DNA from: Bryobacterales bacterium
Lineage (GTDB): Bacteria > Acidobacteriota > Terriglobia > Bryobacterales > Bryobacteraceae
Direction of reading: 5' to 3'
Assembly: GCA_003142185.1 (NCBI GenBank)
Contig: PLOR01000048.1
Location: 1-46,870 of the forward strand
DNA: 46,870 bases
The notes below the pieces were generated by a model, which made no database searches, was not told where the DNA came from, and saw nothing but the letters and a program-made list of their open reading frames with translations. Both the position numbers and the translations under genes were made by a program. This document shows, in pieces, positions 26,279 to 34,012 of the stretch (position 1 is its first letter; every line of letters starts with the position of its first letter).

Positions 26279-26692
26279 ATGACCTCGGAAAACGCGCGGT
26301 TGCGCAGCAAGACCTGGGCCTGCGCCGCTATCGTAGTGCTGACCCAGGTCTTCGGCAATTTCTTTCTCAAACGCGGCATGCCGGCCGAACTCCCCTCGCC
26401 GCTCTCCTACCTCACGGTGCTGTTCCGGCCTTGGGTAGCGCTGGGCGTAACGTTGCTGGTGGTGTGGCTGCTCTCGCGCATGACGCTGCTGAGCTGGGCG
26501 GACTTGAGCTACGTGCTGCCCGCGACGTCACTCGGCTATGTGCTGGTGGCGTTTGTCGGGCGCTGGCTGCTCGATGAACGGATCACCCGTCAGCGCTGGG
26601 CCGGCATTTTGTTGATCGTGGCCGGCGTGGCGCTGGTGGGGGGCGGCAGTGCGCCGCAGACCTTTCGCGGGAATTCTGGTGGACCCTCATGA
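26279..26692 (+). CDS. SMR/EamA-like small membrane protein A (possible half-flippase)
   Basis: A 137-residue protein with four predicted helices: residues about 12-32, 45-66, 72-92 and 104-124 (WAGILLIVAGVALVGGG). The arrangement and the LSYVLPATSLGYVLVAFVGRWLLDERITRQRWAGI segment match the drug/metabolite (EamA) half-proteins, such as the ArnE/ArnF pair that flips an undecaprenyl-linked sugar. It starts eight bases after hpnJ and overlaps the next, similar gene by ATGA, so the two are likely co-translated and may form a heterodimer. Carrying a lipid-linked sugar or hopanoid is inferred from position between hpnJ and hpnI. Confidence 0.75.
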   Translation: MTSENARLRSKTWACAAIVVLTQVFGNFFLKRGMPAELPSPLSYLTVLFRPWVALGVTLLVVWLLSRMTLLSWADLSYVLPATSLGYVLVAFVGRWLLDERITRQRWAGILLIVAGVALVGGGSAPQTFRGNSGGPS

Positions 26693-27051
26693 AGTGGCTG
26701 CTGATTGCCATTATCGTGGCCGCCACCAGCGTGGGTGAGGTGCTGCAGGCCATCGGCATGCGGCGGCATGGGGAGATTCGCGACTTCCGGCCCGGCGCTC
26801 TCGGCCGCGCGGCGAGCACGCTGGCGCGCAACAGCATCGTCATCGGCTCGGTGGTCGCGATGGCGGTTTCGTTCTTTGCCTACCTCGGGCTGCTGTCGTT
26901 CACAGACCTCAGTTTCGCCGTCCCGGTCACCGCGGTCACCTACGTTGTCGAAACGGCTTTGGCCAAGTACGTTTTGAAGGAGCGCGTCAACTGGCTGCGC
27001 TGGGCCGGCGCGGCCGTCGTCCTCTGCGGCGTGGCGCTGGTTTCGCTGTGA
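26689..27051 (+). CDS. SMR/EamA-like small membrane protein B (possible half-flippase)
   Basis: A 120-residue four-helix protein (KWLLIAIIVAATSVGEVLQAIGM, IVIGSVVAMAVSFFAYLGLLSF, LSFAVPVTAVTYVVETALAKYVLKERV, WLRWAGAAVVLCGVALVSL). The LKERVNWLRWAG segment is the usual EamA/SMR ending. It overlaps the preceding relative by four bases and the following hpnI by four bases (GTGA), so the four genes hpnJ to hpnI form one tight operon. The two small proteins are similar in plan but clearly diverged, as expected for an ArnE/ArnF-like pair. Confidence 0.75.
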   Translation: MKWLLIAIIVAATSVGEVLQAIGMRRHGEIRDFRPGALGRAASTLARNSIVIGSVVAMAVSFFAYLGLLSFTDLSFAVPVTAVTYVVETALAKYVLKERVNWLRWAGAAVVLCGVALVSL

Positions 27052-28154
27052 TCCTGCTTGCGCTTCCGGCGCTGGCGGCGGCCGCCTACTATCTGCTGGC
27101 GCTGATCGCCGCAGCGCGGTGGAGCGGGCCGGCACCGCGGCAGCGTACGCCGTATGCGCCCCCCATCTCCATTCTCAAGCCCATTCACGGCCGCGACCCT
27201 GGCTTTTACGCCTGCATACGATCCCACGCGGCGCAGCACTATCCCGAGTTCGAAATTCTGTTCGGCGTCAGCGATCCCGCCGACCCGGCGATCGAAGACA
27301 TCGAGAGCTTGCAGCGCGAGTTCCCCAACCTGCCGATTTCCATCACCCGGGTTTCCACCACGGCGCCGAATGCCAAAGCGGGCGTACTGGCGGAACTGGC
27401 GCGCCAGGCCCGCCATGAGGTTCTGCTGGTGAACGACGGCGACATTTTCGTTCCGCCCGGTTATCTCGACGACGTGGTGGCGCCGCTTGCCGATGCCGGA
27501 ACCGGGCTGGTGACGTGTCTCTATCGCGCGCACGGCGGCTCCGCGGCAACCCGCATGGAGGCCCTCGGCATCGCTACCGATTTCGCTCCCAGCGTCCTGG
27601 TGGCGCGGCTTTTGGGTGTGGCCGAATTCGCTCTCGGTTCCACGATGGCCTTCCGCGCCGGGACGCTGCGCGATATCGGCGGCTTTGAGACCATCTTCGA
27701 TTACCTGGCCGACGATTACCAGCTCGGCCGCCACATCCACCAACTCGGGCTGCACATCGCGTTCGCGGACGTGGTGGTGGAAACCAACCTGGGCGCCGGT
27801 TCGTGGCTCGATGTCTGGCGGCACCAGTTGCGCTGGGCGCGCACCATCCGCGTCTCGCGGTTTTCCGGCTACTGCGGCTCGATCGTCACCCACGCCACCT
27901 TGTGGAGCCTGGTGGCACTGTTGGCCGGCGCATGGTGGGCCGCCATTCCGGCCCTGGCGCTGCGCATCGCCGCGGGCACTTGGGTCGCGGTCGAAGTTCT
28001 GGAAGATAGCAATGCGGCCCGCAGTTCGGCGCTCATCCCCTTCCGCGATCTGCTCGGTTTCGCAATCTGGGTCGCCGGACTTTTCGGCGAGACGGTGGAA
28101 TGGCGCGGCCTCAAGCTCCGCCTCCGCCCCGACGGAAGGATTCAACCCAATTAG
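27048..28154 (+). CDS. hpnI: Hopanoid glycosyltransferase HpnI
   Basis: Transfers N-acetylglucosamine to bacteriohopanetetrol, the step before HpnK deacetylation and HpnJ ring contraction. The 368-residue protein belongs to the ceramide-glucosyltransferase-like GT2/GT21 group. It has an N-terminal membrane anchor (ILLALPALAAAAYYLLALIAA), PPISILKPIHGRDPGFYAC, the metal-binding LLVNDGDIFVPPGYL, GSTMAFRAGTLRDIGGF, the DDYQLGRHI acceptor motif and WRHQLRWARTIR, then C-terminal membrane helices. The start is GTG at 27048, coupled to the previous stop. A short gap separates it from adk, which has its own promoter. Confidence 0.88.
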   Translation: MILLALPALAAAAYYLLALIAAARWSGPAPRQRTPYAPPISILKPIHGRDPGFYACIRSHAAQHYPEFEILFGVSDPADPAIEDIESLQREFPNLPISITRVSTTAPNAKAGVLAELARQARHEVLLVNDGDIFVPPGYLDDVVAPLADAGTGLVTCLYRAHGGSAATRMEALGIATDFAPSVLVARLLGVAEFALGSTMAFRAGTLRDIGGFETIFDYLADDYQLGRHIHQLGLHIAFADVVVETNLGAGSWLDVWRHQLRWARTIRVSRFSGYCGSIVTHATLWSLVALLAGAWWAAIPALALRIAAGTWVAVEVLEDSNAARSSALIPFRDLLGFAIWVAGLFGETVEWRGLKLRLRPDGRIQPN

Positions 28155-28173
28155 ATAGCTTCAGACCCGATTA

Positions 28174-28195
28174 TGTTAAAATAGCGTTCTGGAGG
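28174..28195 (+). promoter_or_regulatory. Extended -10 promoter and ribosome site of adk
   Basis: TGTTAAAAT (28174-28182) fits an extended -10 box without a good -35, putting the start of transcription near 28189. GGAGG (28191-28195) then lies five bases before the GTG start codon, confirming that start and implying a very short leader. Confidence 0.5.
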
Positions 28196-28200
28196 GTGTC

Positions 28201-28875
28201 GTGATTCTGCTGCTTTTTGGGCCGCCGGGCTGTGGTAAAGGCACGCAAGCGACTTCGCTTGCTGAAAAATTCCGCATTCCCGCCATCTCCACTGGTGAAA
28301 TGTTCCGCGCCGAATGTAAGGCGGGAACGGAATTGGGCAAGCAGGCCAGCGCCATCATGCAGGCCGGCGGCCTGGTGGGCGACGACATTGTCAACGGCAT
28401 CGTAGCCAGCCGCATTTCGCGGCCGGACTGCAAGAACGGCTTCCTGCTGGATGGCTACCCGCGCACCGTGCCGCAGGCGCAGAACTTCGCGAAGCTGTTG
28501 GCCGAGCGCGGCCTGCCTGAGCCGGTGGTGATCCACCTCGACGTGCCGGACAGCACTCTGGTGGCGCGTTTGACGGCCCGCCGCCAGTGCCCCAAGTGCC
28601 TGAAGATCTATAACCTGCAGTCGCAACGGCCGCGCACCGCCGGTTATTGTGACGACGATGGTTCGGGGCTGCTCACCCGCGAGGACGATCAGGAATCGGT
28701 CATCCGCGACCGGCTATATGCCTACAGCCGGCTCACCGGTCCGATTCTCGAATGGTACGGGTATGCGCGTGTCCACACCGTGGACGGGGCCCAGGCGCCG
28801 GCGCTGGTGGCGCGCTTGATCGAAGAGGCTGTAATCGAAGCCACCGGCACCATTCCCGTGGCTGCCCGCTACTAG
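28201..28875 (+). CDS. adk: Adenylate kinase
   Basis: Interconverts AMP, ADP and ATP. The P-loop GPPGCGKGT is at residues 7-15, the AMP-binding region at ISTGEMFRAE and GFLLDGYPRTVPQA, and the catalytic Arg in DRLYAYSRLTGPILEWY. The LID (residues about 125-165) has CPKCLKIYNLQ and later YCDDD, so three cysteines and an acidic fourth position could bind zinc, as in some bacterial enzymes. At 224 residues it is a long-form Adk. Outside its usual ribosomal-protein operon, it sits after the hopanoid genes with its own promoter. The start is GTG with GGAGG five bases upstream. Confidence 0.93.
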   Translation: MILLLFGPPGCGKGTQATSLAEKFRIPAISTGEMFRAECKAGTELGKQASAIMQAGGLVGDDIVNGIVASRISRPDCKNGFLLDGYPRTVPQAQNFAKLLAERGLPEPVVIHLDVPDSTLVARLTARRQCPKCLKIYNLQSQRPRTAGYCDDDGSGLLTREDDQESVIRDRLYAYSRLTGPILEWYGYARVHTVDGAQAPALVARLIEEAVIEATGTIPVAARY

Positions 28876-28893
28876 CCGGCTCGCCCGCCGCGT

Positions 28894-28944
28894 CCGAACG
28901 GAGCCGCGACCATAGGGAGCGGTCGTTTCGATAGAACCGAATCT
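28894..28944. repeat. 51-bp dispersed repeat, copy 1 (left of ADOP permease 2)
   Basis: Begins CCGAACGGAGCCGCGACC and ends AGAACCGAATCT. It matches 31725-31775 at 49 of 51 positions, in the same orientation. The inner part (GACC...AGGG...GGTC) can fold. This looks like a REP-type unit of the kind common in Solibacter-like genomes. Confidence 0.8.
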
Positions 28945-28999
28945 GCCGGTCGAAGACCTAGCCGGCTTGCCCGCCGCGCGAAAGTCCAACCAGCGAATT

Positions 29000-29096
29000 C
29001 CCGGAAACGGACACTCGCGCTTGACACGATCCGCGCGTCGGTCAATGCCTTCAATCACTTGCGCGAGTCCCCCGAACGGATCGGCGATTGCACTGC
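29000..29096 (+). promoter_or_regulatory. Predicted sigma54-type promoter region for ADOP permease 2
   Basis: CCCGGAAACGGACA (29000-29013) closely resembles the CCCGGAAGCGAACA element before the DUF2141 gene and ADOP permease 1. A weaker -24/-12 pair follows: CGGCGA-N5-CTGC (29082-29096), with GG (29083-29084) and GC (29095-29096) ten bases apart. The ATG at 29107 is 11 bases after the -12 C. A TTGACA at 29021-29026 lacks a good -10 partner. Confidence 0.4.
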
Positions 29097-29106
29097 TGAT
29101 CGGCAG

Positions 29107-31533
29107 ATGCTCACTCTCCTGAGGGATTTTTGCTACTCCTTGCGCACATTGCGCAAGGCGCCCGGCTTCACCATCGTGGCCCTGCTCGTCCTCGCGCTCG
29201 GCATCGGAGCGAATACCGCTATCTTCAGCGTCGTCAATTCGGTAGTGCTGCGGCCGTTGCCGTACCCCGGCGCCGATCGCCTCGCGCTGATCTGGGAGAC
29301 GGATCTGAAGGACGGGGTCAAACGCGAAGGGCCGTCCGCGCCGAATTTCCTCGACTGGAAGGAGCAGAGTCAGTCCTTCGAGGACATGTCGCTGCTCGAA
29401 GTGGGCACCGGCACGGTGACCGGTGAGGGCGAGCCCGAGCAGGTGACCGGTCTGCGCGTGACCACGAATTTTCTGTCGATGCTCGGTGCCCGCACCGTTC
29501 TAGGACGCGGCTTTACGGCGGCGGAGGGCGCAGGTCAAGCGCGCTACCCGGTCGCCGTGCTCACCAACGGTTATTGGAAACACCGCTTCGGCGCCGACCC
29601 GCGCGTCATCGGCCGTACCTTTATCCTGAATAGCGAGCCGTACACCGTGATCGGCGTGCTCGCTCCGGACTTTTGGCAGCCGCTGCCCAGCGACATTTAC
29701 GTGCCATGGCCAATCGCGCAACTGCGCGCCAAGAGCCGCGTGTCGCACGAGTTCGGTCTTATCGCCCGCCTGAAGCCGGGCATCACGTTCACCCAGGCGC
29801 AGGCCGAGTTGAGCACCATCGCGTGCCGCATCGATGCGCAGACTCCCGGACTGGCGGGCTGGGATGTGGCCGTGGTGGGGATGAAACAGGCGCTCTTCGA
29901 GTACATTCGGCCCGCGTTCCTGTTGCTCCTGGGAGCGGTGGGGCTGCTGCTGCTGCTGGCCTGCGTGAACGTGGCGAGCCTCCTGCTGGCGCGCGTCACG
30001 GGCCGGCGCAAGGAGATGGCGATTCGCGCGGCATTGGGCGCGCGGCGCGGCCGTCTGATGGCGCAAATCCTGAGCGAGAGCCTGCTGCTCAGCCTTGTTG
30101 GAGGCGCGCTGGGAGTCTTCTTCGCCGTCTGGGGTGTCGGCCTTCTGAGCGCGGCGCTGCCCGGCACGCTTCCGATGGCGGAGGCCGGAGCTGAGATTGT
30201 GCGGCCGGTGATTAGCGTGGATATCCGCGCGCTCGCCTTCGCGCTGCTGATCTCAACCGGGGCCGCGCTGATTTTCGGGCTGATTCCCGCGCTCTATGTC
30301 GCCCGCGCCAACGTGAATGACGCGCTGAAGGCAGGCGGCCGGACGTCCGCACCATCGCCTGGCCGGACGGGTGTGTGGAGTTTCCTGGTGGCTGGAGAGG
30401 TCGCTCTCGCCACTATGTTATTGATCGGCGCCGGACTCGCCATGAAGAGCTTCGTGAATCTGCAACACGTGAATCCGGGGATACGGCCCGATCATGTCCT
30501 GACATTTCGCATGCGCCTGCCCACTGACAATCTCTACAAGAGCGATCGCGAACAAGCCGACTTCTATCGGCGCGTGCTCGACAAAGTGGAACAGATACCC
30601 GGCATCCAATCCGCCGGACTTACCGATGTGCTTCCGCTCGGTCAACAAAACAACCGGGAGTACTTCGCGATCGAAAGGCGCCCCCTGCCGCCGGGGCAAT
30701 GGCTGGTGGCCGACTTCCGGCGAGTCAGTCCGCGGTATTTCGACACCATGGGAATCGCGCTGCTGCGGGGGAGACTGGTTTCCGATCGCGATCGACGCGA
30801 CGCTCCGCCGGTGATTCTGATTGACGAAACACTGGCGCGCCAGTATTGGCCGAATGAGAATCCGATCGGCCAGCGCATGCGGTTGTGGGGTGAATTCCGG
30901 GAAGTCGTCGGCATTGTGGGCCAGGTGCATCATTATGGCTTGGAAAAACAGCCCGAGCCCACCATCTACGCGCCCTACGATCAGATGCCGGATAAGGCCA
31001 TGGCGCTGGCTGTGCTCACGACGATGGAGACCGAGACCGTGGTGCGAGCCGTGAAAGAGGCCGTGTGGTCGGTGGATCGGGGCCAGCCGGTGTTTCAGAT
31101 CCGCAGTATGGGCGAGTATCTGTCGCTGGCCGGAACGGCGCCTCGCATATCGACCATACTGCTGGCGGTTTTCGCGGGCATCTCGATGCTATTGGCCGCG
31201 CTCGGGATCCATGGAGTTGTTTCCTATGCCGTTGCCCAGCGGATGCGCGAATTCGGACTTCGTATGGCGCTTGGCTCTACGCCTGGGCAACTCAAGGCGC
31301 TGGTAGTGCGGAGCGGTGTCAAGACCGCGCTGATTGGTCTGGTGACCGGAATGGCCGGCGCCGCCGCGCTGGCATCGGGCCTGCGAGCGCTGTTCTACGG
31401 CGTGGAGCCGCTCGATCCCGCCGTAATGGCTGGAGTCGCCGCGTTGCTCCTTGCGGTGGCGCTGATCGCGAACTACGTTCCGGCGCGGCGCGCAACGCGT
31501 ATCGATCCGATGGAGGCGCTGCACAGCGAGTAG
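29107..31533 (+). CDS. ADOP-family ABC permease (acidobacterial duplicated orphan permease) 2
   Basis: An 808-residue relative of the permease at 6640-9081, with the same plan: TLRKAPGFTIVALLVLALGIGANTAIFSVVNSVVLRPLPYP at the N-terminus, a periplasmic MacB-type domain, a first FtsX core (LLLLGAVGLLLLLACVNVASLLLARVTGRRKEMAIRAALGA), a second periplasmic domain and a second FtsX core near the end (GISMLLAALGIHGVVSYAVAQRMREFGLRMALG, closing YVPARRATRIDPMEALHSE). The family start is MLTLLRDFCYSL, so I use ATG 29107 rather than an upstream ATG at 29059. No ATPase gene is adjacent. Two nearly identical 51-bp repeats flank the gene. Confidence 0.92.
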   Translation: MLTLLRDFCYSLRTLRKAPGFTIVALLVLALGIGANTAIFSVVNSVVLRPLPYPGADRLALIWETDLKDGVKREGPSAPNFLDWKEQSQSFEDMSLLEVGTGTVTGEGEPEQVTGLRVTTNFLSMLGARTVLGRGFTAAEGAGQARYPVAVLTNGYWKHRFGADPRVIGRTFILNSEPYTVIGVLAPDFWQPLPSDIYVPWPIAQLRAKSRVSHEFGLIARLKPGITFTQAQAELSTIACRIDAQTPGLAGWDVAVVGMKQALFEYIRPAFLLLLGAVGLLLLLACVNVASLLLARVTGRRKEMAIRAALGARRGRLMAQILSESLLLSLVGGALGVFFAVWGVGLLSAALPGTLPMAEAGAEIVRPVISVDIRALAFALLISTGAALIFGLIPALYVARANVNDALKAGGRTSAPSPGRTGVWSFLVAGEVALATMLLIGAGLAMKSFVNLQHVNPGIRPDHVLTFRMRLPTDNLYKSDREQADFYRRVLDKVEQIPGIQSAGLTDVLPLGQQNNREYFAIERRPLPPGQWLVADFRRVSPRYFDTMGIALLRGRLVSDRDRRDAPPVILIDETLARQYWPNENPIGQRMRLWGEFREVVGIVGQVHHYGLEKQPEPTIYAPYDQMPDKAMALAVLTTMETETVVRAVKEAVWSVDRGQPVFQIRSMGEYLSLAGTAPRISTILLAVFAGISMLLAALGIHGVVSYAVAQRMREFGLRMALGSTPGQLKALVVRSGVKTALIGLVTGMAGAAALASGLRALFYGVEPLDPAVMAGVAALLLAVALIANYVPARRATRIDPMEALHSE

Positions 31534-31568
31534 CCGGATCCGTGGAACGTGACGGGGATCTGCCGAGA

Positions 31569-31646
31569 TGGCGTCCCCAGGGGGATTCGAACCCCCGTTA
31601 CCGCCGTGAAAGGGCGATGTCCTAGGCCGGGCTAGACGATGGGGAC
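31569..31646 (-). tRNA. tRNA-Glu (UUC)
   Basis: Minus-strand cloverleaf: acceptor GTCCCCA, anticodon loop CTTTCAC (anticodon TTC) on the stem CGCC/GGCG, T arm GGGGGTTCGAATCCCCC, discriminator G and an encoded CCA (31569-31571). Confidence 0.95.
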
Positions 31647-31724
31647 TGGCGGATCAAGCGAAGAAGGACACTCTTACTGTAGCGTCGCGAGCGGGCGTGA
31701 GTCAACTCACGCCTCTGTCCCGCT

Positions 31725-31775
31725 CCGAACGGAGCCGCGACCACAGGGAGCGGTCCTTTCGATAGAACCGAATCT
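31725..31775. repeat. 51-bp dispersed repeat, copy 2 (right of ADOP permease 2)
   Basis: Direct copy of 28894-28944 with two differences in 51 bases. It lies between tRNA-Glu and tRNA-Ala. Together the copies bracket a 2.8-kb segment that holds the ADOP gene and tRNA-Glu. Confidence 0.8.
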
Positions 31776-31807
31776 TTTGTCCTGGCCGCTGAAGAATGGG
31801 GAGAATG

Positions 31808-31883
31808 TGGTGGACGACGGGGGGCTCGAACCCCCGACCTCTGCATTGCGAACGCAGCGCTCTCCCAACTGAGCTAGTCGCCC
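31808..31883 (-). tRNA. tRNA-Ala (CGC)
   Basis: Minus-strand cloverleaf: acceptor GGGCGAC with GTCGTCC, including the G3-U70 wobble that identifies alanine tRNAs. The D arm is TAGCTCAGTTGGGAGAGC, the anticodon loop TTCGCAA (anticodon CGC), the T arm GGGGGTTCGAGCCCCC, discriminator A and an encoded CCA (31808-31810). Confidence 0.95.
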
Positions 31884-32007
31884 ACGAACGTGACTTCCGT
31901 TCACTATGATACCAAATCGTCCGCAATGCGCTTGCGCAACGCTGTGGGCGACGGGAGCTGAGCGCTGGCATCGAAGGGCACGAACCGAACTCTTCCCGAT
32001 GCCTGGA

Positions 32008-32229
32008 CTACGTCTTGTGTTTGCGGCGGTTCGCCCAATACTTTTTCATGCGCTCGGACACCTCCGCGCGCTCTTGCAAGTTCATTGACTTGCGACCACG
32101 GCGTTTGCCGCTGTTGGGAAGCCGGGGTAATTCGCCACCGGCGCGCTGCAGTGCCTCTAACGAGGCAATCGCGCGCTCCAACTTTTCCTTCTCAGCGTAT
32201 AAGTCCTCAAGAGCCTTAGATAAATCCAT
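32008..32229 (-). CDS. Small coiled-coil protein with basic C-terminus
   Basis: A 73-residue protein. Residues 1-30 (DLSKALEDLYAEKEKLERAIASLEALQ) should form a coiled coil. A linker follows (AGGELPRLPNSG), then a basic RRGRKSMN patch like an AT-hook, and a helical tail ERAEVSERMKKYWANRRKHK. Small proteins of this plan, a coiled coil followed by RGRKSM and a basic helix, occur in many bacteria. Their role is unknown to me, although nucleic-acid binding is plausible. Local base composition is more AT-rich than neighbouring genes. No clear Shine-Dalgarno sequence is seen. Confidence 0.7.
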   Translation of the reverse strand: MDLSKALEDLYAEKEKLERAIASLEALQRAGGELPRLPNSGKRRGRKSMNLQERAEVSERMKKYWANRRKHKT

Positions 32230-32315
32230 TGCACTAAATGCCGCACTCTGCGGTAACCCTAACGATTACTCGATGTTACATCAGTGGTTGCGCACTTTGC
32301 TATAGCCGATGGTTA

Positions 32316-33323
32316 TTAACGGAGCAGGAAAGGCCAATGCGGTACTATTTTGAGGGCGTGCTGAGTAATGGCTATATACAGCCCAACTCCCAGTAGCAAT
32401 AGTACAGCTATGACGATTATACTGACGGTTTTCCACGGGAATCGCCGGTTCTCGCGGTGCAGCGTGAGTATGTACGCTGCGAAGACTCCCACGTAAAACA
32501 ACAGGCACATGGGTAGCGCAAACAGCAGCATGTTGAATGCATCCGGGGCTGGAGTGACAATGGCGGCAAGGATGAAAATTAACAGGATGGCGTAACGGCT
32601 ATGTTTGATTAGGAATGAAGGACTGACAATTCGCAGTAGTGTTAGGAAAAATATAACTACAGGAAGTTCGAACACCAAACCGATTCCCAACACCACGTTG
32701 ACAAACATGGCGAAATACTCGCTGACTGACACGAAGGGAACGATGTCCATGCCATGGCCCATTCCCAACAGAAACTTGAGGGCTACTCGAAACGCGACGA
32801 AATAGGCGAACAGGCCGCCCAGGATGAACAGCCCCGCGGAGGACACGATGAACGGCACCGCCCATCGGCGCTCCTTGCGGTACAGCCCGGGAGAGATGAA
32901 GGCCCACACCTGGTAAACCACCCACGGCGACGCAAGGAAAATGGCGCACACCAGAGGCAGCTTGAACCAGATGATGTTGATGGTTTCCATGGGCGTGATC
33001 TGCACCAGGCGCGGCTCGTAGCCGAGCGACTTCAGCGCGGTCACGGCGGGTTGCTTGATGATGTTCCATAATGGGCCGGAGAACGAGAAGCTCACGCAAA
33101 ATGCGACGGCGGCGCCGACCAGCGCGGAGATGATGCGCTTGCGCAGTTCCTCAAGGTGTTCGAGGAAGGACATGCGCAACATGCCTTCTTCTTCTTCGCC
33201 GCCCGGCGGCGGAGGCGGCCCGCCCCCCATCCGCCGCCTGGCTCTCGCGAGCGCGCCTTCGCCGGCAGGCATAGAGCCGCGCGGGGGCTTGGCGCCCCCC
33301 ATTTGTTCTTCGGACGAATCCAT
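32316..33323 (-). CDS. tatC: Sec-independent protein translocase TatC
   Basis: The receptor and core channel component of twin-arginine export of folded proteins. Motifs are MSFLEHLEELRKRIISALVGAAVAF, the ASPWVVYQVWAFISPGLYRKER loop, FALPMCLLFYVG and six core membrane helices. Two things are unusual. The N-terminus has an extra stretch of about 50 residues rich in Pro, Gly and Glu (GGGPPPPPGGEEEEG), and the C-terminus has an additional hydrophobic helix (VSIIVIAVLLLLGVGLYIAIT). The 3' half (below about 32,700) is visibly more AT-rich than the 5' half. It follows the tatA/B gene by three bases. Likely cargo in this window includes the molybdopterin protein (44.4 kb) and the TIM-barrel protein (39.6 kb). 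Confidence 0.93.
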   Translation of the reverse strand: MDSSEEQMGGAKPPRGSMPAGEGALARARRRMGGGPPPPPGGEEEEGMLRMSFLEHLEELRKRIISALVGAAVAFCVSFSFSGPLWNIIKQPAVTALKSLGYEPRLVQITPMETINIIWFKLPLVCAIFLASPWVVYQVWAFISPGLYRKERRWAVPFIVSSAGLFILGGLFAYFVAFRVALKFLLGMGHGMDIVPFVSVSEYFAMFVNVVLGIGLVFELPVVIFFLTLLRIVSPSFLIKHSRYAILLIFILAAIVTPAPDAFNMLLFALPMCLLFYVGVFAAYILTLHRENRRFPWKTVSIIVIAVLLLLGVGLYIAITQHALKIVPHWPFLLR

Positions 33324-33326
33324 TCG

Positions 33327-33815
33327 CTACGCTTGCTGTTCCGCGTTTGTCGCAGCCGGAGTTGGAGAATGATCGCCGGCGGCTATAGCCGCGGGGCCGG
33401 AACTCAGCCCCACATGTTCCGTCGCCGGATCGTGGGCGATCGTTCCTTCCGGTGCGACAACTACGGGTGATTCAGCGCCCTCAGTTGCGGATGCGCTTGC
33501 AGTGGACGGGTCGGCGGCTGGCTCTAAAGACGGGGCGACGTACGCGCCATCATAGGTTGTGTCGTAGGAAGAGTAGTCATAATTGTAAGTATCATACTGA
33601 TACTGATTGACCACCTCCTTGATTCCCGTTTCAGCCTCCAGGTTTTTCATTTCGCGGTCAAAGGTCGCCTTCAATTCGTTGGAGGCGCGCCGGAATTCGG
33701 TCAATGCCTTGCCGACCTTTCGTCCGATCTCAGGAAGTTTCTTTGGACCGAACAGGATGAGCGCCACCAGGAAGATCAAAATAAATTCCTGGGGGCTGAA
33801 GTTTCCAAAAATCAT
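33327..33815 (-). CDS. Twin-arginine translocase subunit TatA/TatB
   Basis: A 162-residue protein with the TatA/B plan: one membrane helix (FSPQEFILIFLVALILFGPKKLPEIGRKVGKAL) and an amphipathic helix (EFRRASNELKATFDREMKNLEAE). FGPKKLPEIGR is shared by TatA and TatB; the long helix favours TatB. The tail is odd: residues about 70-92 are packed with Tyr and Asp (QYDTYNYDYSSYDTTYDGAY), followed by a low-complexity Ala/Pro/Thr stretch. GGAGGAA about six bases before the ATG is a strong ribosome site. It forms a two-gene operon with tatC. Confidence 0.88.
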   Translation of the reverse strand: MIFGNFSPQEFILIFLVALILFGPKKLPEIGRKVGKALTEFRRASNELKATFDREMKNLEAETGIKEVVNQYQYDTYNYDYSSYDTTYDGAYVAPSLEPAADPSTASASATEGAESPVVVAPEGTIAHDPATEHVGLSSGPAAIAAGDHSPTPAATNAEQQA

Positions 33816-33977
33816 GCCGATTCCTCCAGCAAGGTCTTCCGAACCAATGATAGCACGCGCGCCATGATGGGCCGCGTGCTGTGTGCGGGGGGGCGCGCGA
33901 GAGAAGCGTAGCGCAAGTCGCGCTGGATCGAGAAAACAAAGGGCAAGCCGGAAAAAAGGAAGGACGTCAAAACTGCA

Positions 33978-33998
33978 GGGCAGGCCGCGGACCTGCCC
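33978..33998 (-). terminator. GC-rich hairpin after the first small secreted gene
   Basis: GGGCAGG-N7-CCTGCCC (33978-33998), followed on the minus strand by a short T run (TGCAGTTTT), fits a terminator for the gene ending at 34013. The same GGCAGGTC...GACCTGCC palindrome type occurs inside the molybdopterin protein gene at 42923-42941, so it may be a domesticated repeat. Confidence 0.5.
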
Positions 33999-34012
33999 CG
34001 CAAGTCTCGTAA

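Noticed and set aside
29021-29026. TTGACA as a sigma70 -35 box for ADOP permease 2
   Set aside because: No acceptable -10 box is found 16-19 bases downstream; the -24/-12 pair nearer the ATG fits better.
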